DNA from: Psilocybe azurescens
Taxonomy: Eukaryota > Basidiomycota > Agaricomycetes > Agaricales > Agrocybaceae
Length of the DNA: 64,000 nucleotides
Reading direction: 5' to 3'
Assembly: GCA_023853785.1 (NCBI GenBank)
Contig: JAJIRX010000523.1
Span: 1 to 64,000, forward strand
The position numbers and the translations under genes were made by a program. Below, piece after piece: positions 12,012 to 24,131 of this stretch. Numbering within the stretch: position 1 is the first letter of the stretch; the number at the start of each line of letters is the position of its first letter. Under the pieces are notes generated by a model. That model was not told the DNA's origin. It saw only the letters and a program-made list of their open reading frames with translations, and did no database searches.

Positions 12012-14003
12012 ATGCAGAATGACGGCATACCCGTCAGAATATCAGCTCGGCGACAACCACGCCTTTTTGATCCCTCGAGTCGTCCTATCCACTCTTCCAT
12101 CGAACAGCGCGTCGACATACATCCGCACGAGGCCGGGGACGGGGACACGGTGCCACGAAGCACCCCTCGATACTTCTCCCCACCGGATATGACCACGTCG
12201 ACTCTCGGGCACTCCCAGCGCTATAGTGATGTGATTGTGCATTACGTCTTTTTCACGTACATAATCGCTCATGCTTTCTTTTATTTTTGCAACTGCAGGA
12301 CAATTCAAATCGCCGTACCGCAGTGAGCACTGGTGGCGAGAACTACGACGACGGTGACGAAGGCTACGGGCTGCACTATTATTACGGTAAAACCTGGGAT
12401 AGCCGTACCTCCGAGCCGGTAAAAGAAGTTGATGCTCGGGCTCAACCTGCTCGGACGACGACAACGACAAATTCGTCAGCGGAATGGAGTGCAGATTCTC
12501 CCCACCGCTCGCTGCCGTATAATCAGATTCCTTTGCATCGCCCTCCTGAAATATATGAACCATCTATTCGGCAAGCTACTACGCTCGGTGTGGTCGGTCA
12601 CTCTCAGGAATCCCACTCGGGCGCTCGTATGGGCTCTTATCCGTCGTTACAGTCTAATAATGGCTCCGCTGAGCCTATGCTAGAGTACCCGATGTCAAGA
12701 GTGAGATGTTTTCATACATTCAATGTGTTATGATTACTCACAAGTAATTCCACTTGGTCATCATAATCATTTTCTAGTTATCAAGGTTGCCGGCGCAAGG
12801 GATTTTGACATTCTTCCGCAATAATGTGATCAATCCGCATGTGCATCCGTATCCACACCCTCACAGTCGTCGGCTCATGTTCTATCAGCCGACACAGGAA
12901 GAATTAGATGAACGCGCTGTACGTTTAAATCATATCTCTCTCTCTCTCTCTCGTGCCGTATCATCGCTCTATTATTGACTTGTCTTCCCGTTTCCAATCC
13001 AATAGCACCAGCCTGTACCTCCCGAGAAACTGTCCACCTACTCCGAGCTCTCCCCACATATCGAATTCATGCAACGGCTCAAGTACGAGGAGACCTTGGA
13101 GAAGGAAAATGAATCCAGGAAATTGGCTCGGAATTCAATGATGATCATTTCGTCGTCTTCCCCTATTAGCAGCGATACCCGAACATTTAACGTTAACAGC
13201 ACGGCTACGACTGCTCCCATGATTACGACTGCAATCGCGACCGCGAACTCTATGGCATGTCCAGGCGCCGGTCTCGCTCCCGGCGTTCAAGTCATTTCGC
13301 AGACCTCGACTTTGCCAACGCCTATGCCCAGTCAGGCAGACTCGTCGTCGGTATTCGTACCTCCGCCCGCGAAGAAACGCAGATGGGGTAAACACACTAC
13401 GGCCGACTCAACGCGGCCACGGCCACCTGACGCGATGGAGGTTGATCAGGCTGCAACTCACGGCGCCACTACTGGGAATTCAAGTTCATCTCCTGAGCTT
13501 GAGAGCAAGTCTACTGCTTCTGCTGCCATTGGTATCTCCGCCACTTCCTCCAACGGAGTAAAATACATCAAATCGGACCCCAGGAAACCCAGTCTAGCTT
13601 GCACGTTCTGCAGGGAGCGCAAAATCTCGTGCGGGCGTCCGCCTGCCGGGAACAAAGATCAGACTTGCAAGTAAGTTCTTTTTGTCATCGGGATCTTGTG
13701 CTTGTAGCTCCACATTTTTTTAGAAAAATAATCCGATACTCATTCATCTCCTTTTAAACCAGTCAATGCGCCCGTCGGTCGTTCAAGTGCGAGTATCTCA
13801 CTGAACTATCGAGTCCTTCTCAATCCCAAAAGCACCGCTCGACGACGACGCCGATCGTCTTTGGTGGCTATTTCGCCTCCAAAATCAAAATAATTGGATC
13901 GATCATTGCCATGATGACCATAGGGGACGCCACTGGGGCACTAGTCGCAATACTTGTACGCTGCTCTAATCGTTGCTTCTTCTGCGCTCCACTTCGCTGT
14001 TAG
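12012..14003 (+). CDS. Zn2Cys6 transcription factor with C-terminal zinc cluster
   Basis: Probable nuclear DNA-binding regulator; target genes unknown. Five exons fit exactly in frame: 12012-12230, 12299-12700, 12778-12918, 13006-13670 and 13763-14003, about 555 residues, all with GT-AG introns. The first ATG in the open frame is at 12012; the frame runs further upstream but without ATG. The N-terminal half is Ser/Thr/Pro-rich with an acidic-aromatic patch (GLHYYYGKTWDSRTSEP). A conserved-looking block follows (GILTFFRNNVINPHVHP, then PPEKLSTYSELSPHIEFM), then a low-complexity region with a basic PAKKRRWGK motif. The zinc cluster lies in the last fifth: ACTFCRERKISCGRPPAG, TCNQCARRSFKCEYLTE, split by the last intron. 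Fungal zinc clusters are more often N-terminal, but C-terminal placement recurs in Agaricomycetes. No frameshift was found, unlike its neighbours. Confidence 0.85.
12935..12952. repeat. (CT)n run in intron
   Basis: Dinucleotide CT repeat inside the third intron of the Zn2Cys6 gene. It adds to the polypyrimidine tract before the acceptor at 13005. Confidence 0.8.
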
Positions 14004-14639
14004 GCTCCCTTCCAGCTCCACCGATGTCGAGAGGTTTCGTTTGTCGGTTCAACGGTAACCGTCGACATCATTGCTATTCGTTCGCCTTCACTTTCGCTTT
14101 CTTTCTGCCACTATCTCCCGTTATTCTTTCTTGCTATCTTGGGTCCATTGCTTTGGTGTTTGTCGGGTGTTTTCATGCTTTTTGTTTTTTTTTCTTGTTA
14201 TCGATGTTCACGAAATTCCTGCTATGATAAAATTGTACATGGTCCATCCTCTATTGCCTATCGTTTACCTTATCACTCTGTTATATACTAATCATATTAC
14301 TCCCTCCCTCCATTATTTTCGCATACTGTATATAATCATTCTATCTCGTTCTACCATCTGTTTTTCGTATAAACTCTCTACTCATATTTAGCAACCCCCC
14401 ATCTCTTTTTTTGGTTTGTCGCATATCGATTCGTTAAATTGCAATTGTATCTATAGTCCTTCCCGGTACTTTAATCGGTTATCGTCTACTTATGTCCAAT
14501 AAGATTCCCATTTTTGGACCATGCTTGCAGGCGATTTAAGTAAAATAAGCATCGAACTGATATTCAACCAAGCTCATTTCTCGATTTGGTTGCCCTCAGA
14601 TACATAACATCTGCCAGTGCACCCAATACCCACCACCAC
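14004..14639. other. convergent 3' flank
   Basis: Lies between the stop of the plus-strand Zn2Cys6 gene and the stop of the minus-strand phosphoesterase pseudogene. It is T- and pyrimidine-rich with several AT-rich stretches suited to 3' end formation. No coding potential was recognised. Confidence 0.45.
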
Positions 14640-16249
14640 TCAATCTTTCAAATCAACAACAACAGCCTGGAACCCCAGGCCCCCGAACGGCACACGCACA
14701 GGCGCCCATTTTCCCGGCCGCTTGGTCTTCCACCCCATTGGCCAATTAGCCGCGTTGACGAACACCGTGCGCTCTGCCAGTGTTCTTCTTCCCTCCACTT
14801 CTTCTCCCTCTCCCTTCCCTCCTCTTCCACTCCCGCATCCGTAAATGACTGGCTAGAGAGCACTCGCTCATCATCGTTCTGCACGGATGGAGGCTCTGCC
14901 CTACTAGAATCGGAAGAGGGGGAAAAAGAACAATTCGAATCTGGAGAGTCCCAAGTATGGATGTACGCTCCGTGCGCTTCGTGGATGTGGCCTGCGACGT
15001 GCAGGCGGGGCCGCAGCTCGGAGAGGCCGAGCCGCGCGCGGAGCGCTTCGCATCCGACATGTTCGCCTCCGATGGTGGTCCGGTCAAATATCCCGCGTGT
15101 AGGACAGTGCGTTAATCTTTTATTATAAGGAGTAAGAGGTAAGTATGTCGTGTAGAGGAACAATAAACCCGGAATCAAAGAGTGGAACCGGAGATAGAAT
15201 AGGACCTTTGGAGCGCTTTTACTTACAGGATATCGGTGTTTGGAAATTTGGATACGATCTCTTTGTTTGGGGGAAGAAAAGGAATTGGTAGAGTTTTAAT
15301 ATCGAAGGCCCCCAATGTCCAATACCACGTGAAGGACACGAACCTTCAGCGTCCTCTGGCGCATAATTGAATGCCCAATCGCAGAACTCAGGGGACCACT
15401 GCACATTGGAATGGAATAGATTGAATAGACCATGTCCGACTCTCAATCAAGGAATTAAGTAGATTATACTTCGTATTTCTCACTCACCGGAGAGCCGTAC
15501 ACGCTCCACATTCTACCACCCTCTCTCACCCTGAACTCATATCGCTCGTCCTGGAGATACACGATTCCGGCGTTCTTCGCGTAGTCTCCTATGAGCATCA
15601 TCAAGATCGCTTGTAAGTCCTTTAAATGCAAGAAAGCAAGGTGCAAGATTGGTTAGGATTCGGAATCGTCAAAAGGGTGGACCCAACGAAATGAAAATGC
15701 AAGAAATGAGTCTGATGCCACATACCTGTTTGCCCTGGCGCTTATGCCAATCCTCCCACTGACCCTCATACCAATCGGCGTGTAGGGTCAAATCATGGTT
15801 CCCAGCTATAATTCTGCAGGCATCGAATGCCCCATAATGATATGCCAAAATCCCAAATCAACAACAACCATGGATAACTAAACCAGACCAAAGAGGACCA
15901 AGAACATGAAAAGAAATTCTTACATCTTGATCTTGTGCGGCAGCGCATACAGCCATTCCATCGTCTTCCTGAACTCATCCACCGTCCCGAGATTCGTCAG
16001 GTCGCCACTGTGCAGCAGCACGTCTCCAGGAGGGACGCTGAACGTCCGCGAGTGGGTGTCGCTGATGCAGATGAAGCGTGTCCACTCTGAGTCCGGGTCG
16101 CAGCCTGTCAGTGAGGGCGAATTCGAGGATGTGGGAGGAGGAGGAGGCTTCTCGGGAAGCTGCGACGGGGATTATGGATAGTCCAGGTATACTATCTCGC
16201 GAGGAGATTTGAATACGACGTTGGTATATTCGAGGACCTCCGAGGTCAT
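14640..16249 (-). pseudogene. calcineurin-like metallophosphoesterase, copy 1 (disrupted)
   Basis: Tandem paralogue of the intact gene at 16884-18290, resembling the MPPED1/2 group of metal-dependent phosphoesterases. It keeps CISDTH, GDLTNLGT, AGNHDLTLHADWYE, MWSVYGSPWSPEF, SKFPNTDIL, LTHCPT and AGHIHEAHGAYIHTW, and the C-terminal VFVNAANWPMG...FQAVVVDLKD with TGA at 14640-14642. Two defects are visible. An in-frame TAA (16172-16174) follows LDYP about 26 codons after ATG 16249, while the frame on both sides aligns with copy 2. A frame change lies in an A/G-rich stretch at about 14780-14850, before the C-terminal block. The first residue of the GGD metal motif is Ser here (SGD). The nonsense codon is not a simple indel, so pseudogenisation is favoured. 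Translation from a downstream start or an error at the stop remains possible. Confidence 0.75.
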
Positions 16250-16883
16250 GATAGGAATTGATGAATGGAGGTATCTATAGATGTAAGCTGGGCGTTGACC
16301 CTCTGAGGCTTGAGATGAATTGTGAATATGTAGTATGGATTTGGATTTGGTAGGACGCTAAGTGGTCAATGGTCAGGATGTTTGAATGCGGGGCCTACGG
16401 CGCCGATAGTCCCCTGACTTCATTATACGCTTATAATACATTAATAGCGAACTGCGAGCTACGGCAAAGCCTCCGTGAGGTGGGCACAAGTTGTAAGCAG
16501 GAATACGGGGCTGCATGCAGGAGTGAATTTATGTGATCGCTCTGTCAGGTCAGATTCTGACTCTACATGACGATGGCTTGACAAGTTAGGCGTTGAAGAC
16601 AAAGAGGAGCCGTGAGAGCATTCGGAGATGCGGAAGATTCTTCAGGGGCTATTCGAAAAGCACTCGAAATCATACACTCAAGTATACGAATTACTTTGAA
16701 CATGAGAATTCAAGGGGAAAAAATAAAATCCAGAGAACCTTAAACGTCTTTGAAACGTCTCTAATTCTCTTGCACCGCCCAGTACATCAATAAAATAAAC
16801 AGTCTAGTATACAACTTACAAGTCCTTCAACGAAGGCAAATCCAAAGCAATTCTATCTCAGCTTGAACCATAAGCAGGTTCAA

Positions 16884-18290
16884 TCAATCCTTCAGATCCA
16901 CGACGACGGCCTGGAATCCAGGACCTCCGAACGGCGTTCGACTGTTTACCGACCGGCCATTTCGCGTAGCCCTATGACCCATCGGCCAGTTCGCGGCGTT
17001 GACAAACACGGTACGTTCAGGCTCTGCTTCAACTGTAGCCGCAGTCGCACTGTCTTGAGATGCATCATTGGCAGGCTCTACATCTAGCACACGGACATCG
17101 TCGATGATCGTCTGGTTGCTTAGCATCCTTGGATCGTCATTTCGGACGGTGGGAGGCTCAAAGTTGTTTGAAGGGTCCCACGTGTGGATATACGCCCCGT
17201 GGGCCTCGTGGATGTGGCCTGCAAGATGCAGACGAGGTCGGAGCTCAGGGAATCGAGCCCGAAGAGCTTCGCATCCGGCATCTTCTCCTCCGTTAACTCG
17301 ATCCAGAATTTTATGTACTGGACCATGCGTCAACCTTCAAAAGTCGGTAAAGACAGATAGTGTTATAGCCTTTTGTTTCTAGGTGTATAGAGAGAAAGGC
17401 TCACAGAATATCAGTCTTTGGGAACTTTGAAATAAGCTCTTCCAGAAATTCAGGATCGATTAACATGGGCTGATCATAACGAAAACGTTGCGAACCTGTA
17501 GCATCTTCTCGTTGATAGTTAAAGGCCCAATTATAGTACCACGGCGACCACTGTCCAGCCTCAACGTCGAAAACAAAAGGAAAGCACACAAAGTTCAAAC
17601 ATACCGGAGACCCATACACACTCCACACCTTACCATCCTCCTTGACCTTAAAATCGTACTGTTCATCCTCCAGATACACAATTCCAGCCTGTTTAGCACG
17701 ATCGCCCTTGAGCATGCGCATGATCCTTTCTCGATTCTTCAAGCCGTAGCGCACAAACGGGTTGTTGTAAGCACAGAGACTGGGAACCTACCAACATGTC
17801 AAAACTACCTGTTTCCCCTGCTGCGCATGCCATTTTGGCCATTGTGTCTCGTACCAGTCAGCATGCAATGTCAGGTCATGGTTTCCTGCTATAATTCTAA
17901 TAATGAACCAAGCATTCAGCGATGCTCAACAGTAAGCAGAGCAGCAGCAGGACAGACAGACAGAAGGACGGACAGAACGACAACTCACATCTTTATCTTA
18001 TGAGGCAACCCACACAACCAATCCATCGTCTTCTGAAAGTCGGCCTCAGTGCCCAAGTTCGTCAGATCCCCACCATGCAAGAGCACATCCCCGTCCGGAA
18101 CATCAAACGTTCTTGCATGCGTATCGCTGATGCACACAAAGCGCGTCCATTCGCCCTTGTCCGTCGAAGGCTTCGCAGCCAACTGTGATGGAGGGTACTC
18201 CAGGTGCACAACCTCCTTAGGGGCTTTGAAGGTGATGCTCGGGCCGTACTCCAGAGCCTCGATGGACGCAAATAGGTTGAAGGATGCCAT
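16884..18290 (-). CDS. calcineurin-like metallophosphoesterase (MPPED-type), copy 2
   Basis: Likely cytosolic metal-dependent phosphoesterase of the MPPED1/MPPED2-like group; substrate unknown. It starts at ATG 18290 (MASFNLFASIEALEYG). Metal-ligand motifs appear in family order: CISDTH (D-x-H), GGDLTNLG, AGNHDLTLH, LTHGPVH and AGHIHEAHGAY. Exons join cleanly, for example donor after GSP near 17605, IL/LTHGP across the intron at about 17331-17402, and the last exon ending FQAVVVDLKD with TGA at 16884-16886. No frameshift or stop was found, in contrast to copy 1 immediately downstream. Spacing between the copies is about 630 nt and the gene order is head to tail, which suggests tandem duplication. 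The Val/Glu-rich stretch before VFVNAANW is variable between copies. Confidence 0.85.
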
Positions 18291-18887
18291 AAAGTGGTGG
18301 TGGTTGGATACTATGTGAGTCGGTGTCCGTTATCTAGGATCTATCGGTGTAGTCGCCGACATGTGTCCTTTAAGGCTCACACACACCGGCAGTGGAGTAG
18401 TTTAGTGGGTCAGCCTTGTCAGTGCTACGGTCCTTGGACCTTGGGTCAGACAACCCGGCAAATACCGAATCACACCTCACAACAGGATTGTTGCAGGAAA
18501 AAGCGCGAAGGGTCCATGTGTTTGCTACAGGATGAACTACTATGTAAATACAGGGATTTGGTGATTCAAGATACGATTAAAAGGAATTTCTAGTTTCTGC
18601 TTTAAAAAGTGGTATACAATGAGTCACAGGAAAGTAGATTTCTCTGAGAGGGCTAAAGAAGTTTGGAATTGAAGGGGAATACTACTAGTACATAAATTGC
18701 ATATGTTGGGGTGTTCCAGGTTGGGGATGTAGTGGTATAACTATAGAGACATGAAAGGATGAGACAAAATGAAGGAATCAAGAAATCAAGAAGTCAAGAA
18801 ACAGGGAAAGTAGCCGTTGAATGATTACTGGGTCGGGCAAGATAGGTAGACGAGTTTGTCGATGGGTGAGTTGGGAGCGCGCTTACT

Positions 18888-21800
18888 TCATGACGGCGCC
18901 GTGTTAACGTTGATGCGCACAAATAGCGTCGAGTAAAGGTACTGAGATAGCTGCAAATCATGCAAAGGAAGATGACGATACCCTAAACCATGTTTTCAAT
19001 GAGTACCATAGTAAAACCTGCGAAGAAGAAAAAGAAAGAACGCACCATGCTGCAAGCTACCCAAAGACGCACAATAAACAGCAAGCGGCTCATCCGTATC
19101 CTTCTTATCCTCCTGCCTCACCACAAACTTGACGAAGATCAGATCCATCATATCGCCCACACAGTCGAACGGGATGCGCAGCGTCTCCTCCCACACCGGG
19201 TTGAACCCGTTCTTCCTGACGGCCGACGTGCGCGAGGACGTCGCCCGCCCAGGTGTCGACGCAGGGGGCGTCTGCAGATTCGCCGCGGCGGCGACGGGGA
19301 GCAGCGTGGTCGCCGCTGTGGCTGCGACGATCGCAGGAGCTGCCAGAACAGACAGTGGTTGAGGGTAGCGGCAGCGGTACCTGCTGTGGCTGTCGCTCCA
19401 GAGCCAGCGCCGCTCTTTTCTTTCTCCTTCTCCTTTCTCCTTGTCCCGCAACACGACGGGCCAATCGGGGATATGCAACGTCACCTCCACGTACGGATCC
19501 ACGATCGCCTTCTCAGCGACTTCATGGCCCGAGGCGTCTTTCGGCCGTGGGAGCTGCTGCGCGGAGATGATGGTGACGTCGAAGCTGTGCATCGTCCGCT
19601 TCGCGAGACGGTCTTTCTGCGCGAGGCGGATAGCGTCGGGCTTGAGCACATACCCAGATCGCCCATTACGCTGGAACATCGCGTGGTTGATCATATATCC
19701 CAAATCTATCCAACAAAAAAAAGCGAAATTGAGCCCCAATAAGAATAAAAGCCAAAGACAAAAGCAGAAGCAAAAACAAAAACAACACACCAAACGTCTG
19801 CCAATTAATCGCCACCAGCTGCGCCCCAGCCGCCCAAAAGCGATGCGGCTGGTAATTCGTCGAGCTCAGCCTCGTGCCCTTCGGATATGTCCTCACCAAA
19901 TGCGTCTTCGTATGTTTGATCAGATCCCACATCCCAAATCTCAAAATCTTGTTCGCCATGTTCTCTGAGAGCGAGAACAGATGCTCTGGCGCATACTCCT
20001 CCTTCTTATTGATCCCTCGCCATTTGACGCCGACGGTGTAGACGAGCAGTGCGAGGAGCGCGAACGACATCTTGGGTTTGGGCGTCCGGTCGCTGCCGCT
20101 TGTGCCTACGTCCGAGCGACGGCCGGGTATAGGGAGCGGGAGGGAGATAGGGAGGGATGATGATTTCGAGCTGGGCGGTGAAGAGGGGGCGAGAGTGGGA
20201 GCGGGCAAGGAGAGACTTGAATTGATGGACTGTGGTGTTGCTCCTGCTCCTGGTCCGATCTTGCCATTCTGCGCATCACTCATCGTGGGAGACGAAGGCG
20301 ACGATATCGACGGGGGCGATTGCGAAAGCACAGCTCTCGACGACGGCAGCGACTGCGAAAGCACCAGCGAGGCAGGGGTGACTGGGACAGAGTCGGCTTG
20401 GGCGAGGGCGCGGATGCGCTCTTGCGCCGGACGCTCCTGACGCGCTTCAAGATGTTCGTGCCTGCTTTCGCTATTTGCTCTACAGATGTTGCAGAATGAA
20501 GAAAAAGGGTTGCTGGTCAATAAGCGGTGATGGATTGACGAACGAATGGAATACATACCTTTCATAGAGGTGTCTGATTGCCTCCTTGATTTCTCCTTTT
20601 TGTCATGTCGAGGGGATGCAAAGGGTTGCGCTTCCTTGGCAAAATCGTAGAAAGCCTCAGAATCCGAAGCAGAAGACGACGGGTCCGTATAGTACCCGAC
20701 ATCACTATCGAATCCGACCTTAAAAGGTTAAAATTCTTCGCCTACCAATCAAACAAAGGTCAGATACGTCGTTTTCTTTCCAAGGGATGTTGAAAAAGCA
20801 TGCAGAACATACCTTCAGAAGGATCTTGCCCTTCAACTCCTCCGGACTCGGCAGTTGTTCAATCTTATCTTTCACAATGGCACCCTCTGCGTCAACCGGA
20901 ATCCTGACCAGACTATCGCCAAACTCCTTGACCATGATCTCTGCGATCATATCCTGTCCCAGCAGCCCACAGTGCACCTCCGCTGAGATGATGATCGGAT
21001 AAGGCGACGCAACAAAGCCGTACTTCGCTATCGTCTGACAAACTTCCCGTAGCGACACTTTGGAGGTAAACGTTTTACCGTGAAAGATCATTGGCTCCAA
21101 TTCACCATCGTATATGTCCACTGTAGAAAGTGATCAGATTGGAGGCCAGCCAGCTTAATCTGAGACAGAGACCCACCTTCGACGCTTCGACAGCTATGCA
21201 GTAATGCCCTGATGTATCCTTCAATCGTGCTAACCCCTACGAGCTGGTGTCCCACGAGATAAGTATTATGCGACGACGAGATGAAGTATTCAGGCAGAGG
21301 ACGGGTCATATCCTGCCAAACATCTTTATGCTGGTCCGCAAAGATTGAATTGTCAGGCGACAACAGGAAGGCGGTAAAAGCATCAATGGTGATTACAGAG
21401 GTAGAGACGGTGTTGAAAAAGGCCTTTTGCTCGATGTAGTGGTGTTAGGTTGGTGGTACTTGTCATGGTCGTATGTGTTATCCTTAGGGCCGCGAATGGG
21501 CGTAGAAGATGTCGAGTATTTGTTGAACAGGGCGCGTAGCTCAGACGGTGATAGTTGAGACTATAAAAGTGCACAGTGCACACGATCAGCATGAATAGAA
21601 CAAAAGAACAAGCCGAAAAACGCACCTCTTGCTCTTCCTTCAAGAACTTTTCAAATACTCCATAGTCAAACACCCCATTGTTTTCCGCCCGCAGCTTCTT
21701 GTACAGTCTGTCGATTTCTGGACGCGCTTTAAGGAGCTTCACGAACCGGCGAAAGTCGTCAAAGTCCAAGAACTGGCGGTTTTGCGAGTCGGCTTGCTAA

Positions 21801-22949
21801 CAGGCAAGGTTAGTCATCGTCGTTCGCCCGACAAGCCAGAACCGAGACGGAAATGGCACCTTGAACAACCTCAGCAGATCCTCATGGGTAGAGTTGATGT
21901 TCAGCCGCCGACAAAGTTTCTCGACCTCGTCGAACGTCAACTTCTGATCCCTTTCTTCATCTGCGCCTTTCCAATAATGCTTCTCCCACAATGCCTGGCG
22001 CATCTCCACGTTCCCCAGGCCGCGCATTAGCTCGAGCCGAATGGCATGCAGGTCGCGGAGAGTGCGGTCCCACAGCTGGAAGACGTCCTTGGTGGCAGCA
22101 ATAAGGTGCAATGTCTTGTAATTGCCATCCAGCAGGTATACGATGCTGAGCCAACGGTCCTCGTACTCTTGTGATAGGTGGAACTGCTGACGGTAGTACC
22201 GCGCATCGTCGCCTGACCGGATTTCCTTGATGTTCTCAATGGGGACTAGAAGGCCACGCGGGATGTCAGTGAGGAGTAAAGGAGACAAGGCAGAAATAGC
22301 TCGCTCGATGAAGGAATAGATAGATTACGAACTTATTTTATGCTTCTTCGACTCCCATACGATCTGTCCTAGATCTGCATCTAAGCGGAACACGAACTTT
22401 TTGTGCTTTTTGAGAGAGACTTTGGTCATTGGCGTCCCGAGTTGCAGGAGTTGAGGGACCCGCACGTTGCCCATGGCAGGTGACGATGGGTCGGCGTTGG
22501 CATTTACAGGCGATGTAACATGGTGGACGGATGTGCCTTCTGAGAGACTAGGCAGAGTTTGTAGTCGCGGTTGTGCTGAAAACCTGTGCGCCTTTGATTT
22601 CGGTGAGCTGCGAGAGCGTGATGGCAAGATGGGACTTTCAATGCTGGTGACGTCCGTGAGTGACCTGGAAAGGGGTTTCATAAACTTCTTCTCTTCCGTC
22701 GCTGACCCCGGAGTAGCTTCCCCACTGAAAGACCTGGATCGTGTCAAAACGCCGGCGCGAGTCCTGAGGCCCCGGAACTTGCGCTTGATAGAGGCGCCAA
22801 AGCCGTTGGAAGTGGGAGGTGAGGGCCCATCGACGAGTTCTTTGACGACCTGGCCGTTGCTGTTGAGTAGTCCCCCGCTCGTTTCAGGATCCTGGCTGGG
22901 TTCAAGGGGACAGGAGGATCGGCCATGGGAGTTGTGGAGAAGATTGGCG
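18888..22949 (-). CDS. phosphoinositide-specific phospholipase C, delta-like (PLC-B)
   Basis: Paralogue of PLC-A on the opposite strand. The first recognised coding exon begins at the acceptor at 22950 ([12 protein letters not shown]...), so the start codon lies in an unplaced upstream exon. Domains: a Ser-rich N-terminus with [18 protein letters not shown] ([36 protein letters not shown]), EF-hand region ([32 protein letters not shown]), X box ([36 protein letters not shown]), a long Ser/Pro-rich X-Y linker, Y box ([26 protein letters not shown]) and C2 ([28 protein letters not shown]). The C2 domain holds an Ala-rich insertion. Catalytic histidines and acidic ligands are conserved. The last exon ends [12 protein letters not shown] with TGA at 18888. 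One frame change lies near 21440 between LRALFNKYS and [12 protein letters not shown]. Confidence 0.88.
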
Positions 22950-24131
22950 CTGAAAATGAAAGTCAGGGCGTTAAGAGGCCATTTCTTTTATAATTAGGTG
23001 TTGCAGACTAAAGGAGCTCGGGAGGTGGCAACCACAGCTCTTGGACGGAGTTTCATAGTCACACCTAGGCAATTGTCTACTACAACCAGTGCACAAGTCT
23101 CTTACAACCTCATTAAAATCCGCAGCAAAGTCGCTGCGGCCTGCTTGGACTCACTTGGTTGGCCCTGGATGACTTGTTATCTGCTTACATCCAAGCTACA
23201 CCAAGTGATGATCAAGAAACGTCAGCATGATCAATGTTCTTTTAACTCTCACCCTAATATAACGTTTCTTTTTCTAGTGGCCATCGATGACTCCAATGGA
23301 CTCCAATAATCCGCAATTTACGTAGGAAAGCCCATCCTAGGCAGAGGTACACGTTGCATGTAACCATCAATGCGCGGTTGGAGATGACAAACCGTTTCTC
23401 TCGGTCCTCGTGTCCCTGGAAAATGTGAAAGCACTTCAGGGCGCTTTGAATCCATTTATGACACCGACGGGACCTTCGGCCCCAGTGATGTCTGCAGCAG
23501 GCTTCATGTAACCGGTGTGACGCTTCTCCGGAGATCTAGGGCTCGATGAACACCTAACGGGCCGCATTTCCACTTGAAAACGAGTGCAGGACGTGGGATG
23601 CAACAGAAACCACAACATTGTCAGGTTCTTCTGACCAGCGAAAATGCTATGGTTTCTACCCTCGTGTGTCGGTATGTCTGTATGTCTAGCTCATCTTCAC
23701 TCACTCAACATCTTATTGTTCTCCAGATCACTCTACTGTGTATAGATCTGATTGCAGAAAACGATTTCAATGCTCTTCTTCAACGTCAGTCTTCTTCGTG
23801 AAGCTGGGAAATCTCCGCCCCAGAAACGCTCACGTGGATGATCTACCTCTCCAATTCCACTTTACACGACTGTCGTCGCCCCCGAATCTTAATATTTTAT
23901 CCACATAGAAGATTCATTATGAGGAGCAAGCACGCGGCGCTTCAGAGGCGGCGTTCTTCTTCTTCGCGAAAGTATGATCAACCCCAGCTGACCTTCCATG
24001 AACTTATATGATTAGAACAAAATGCATCGGTCCTTCGTTCCCTGTTCTCGAGCTATAGTTATCATTCTATATAAGAAAGAGGGGCATTGGAAGCAAGAAG
24101 GCGAGATCAACTCTCTTTATAGCATCTATCT
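22950..24131. other. intergenic region between divergent genes
   Basis: It should contain the missing 5' exon and promoter of PLC-B (-) and the promoter of the GH92 gene (+). A candidate PLC-B first-exon ATG lies on the minus strand near 23055, but no donor joining it in frame was convincing. No other gene was recognised. Confidence 0.4.

Noticed and set aside
18990..19742. 250-codon plus-strand open frame over PLC-B
   Set aside because: It is the antisense shadow of the C2-domain exon of PLC-B, rich in Arg and without domain; the minus strand carries the conserved protein.
22744..22926. ATG at 22926 ([15 protein letters not shown]) as start of PLC-B
   Set aside because: Its frame does not join the PH-domain frame. 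An acceptor at 22950 opens the correct frame instead, so the true start is in an upstream exon.
22467..22997. 176-codon plus-strand open frame
   Set aside because: Antisense to the Ser-rich N-terminal exon of PLC-B, whose frame is supported by the PH domain that follows.
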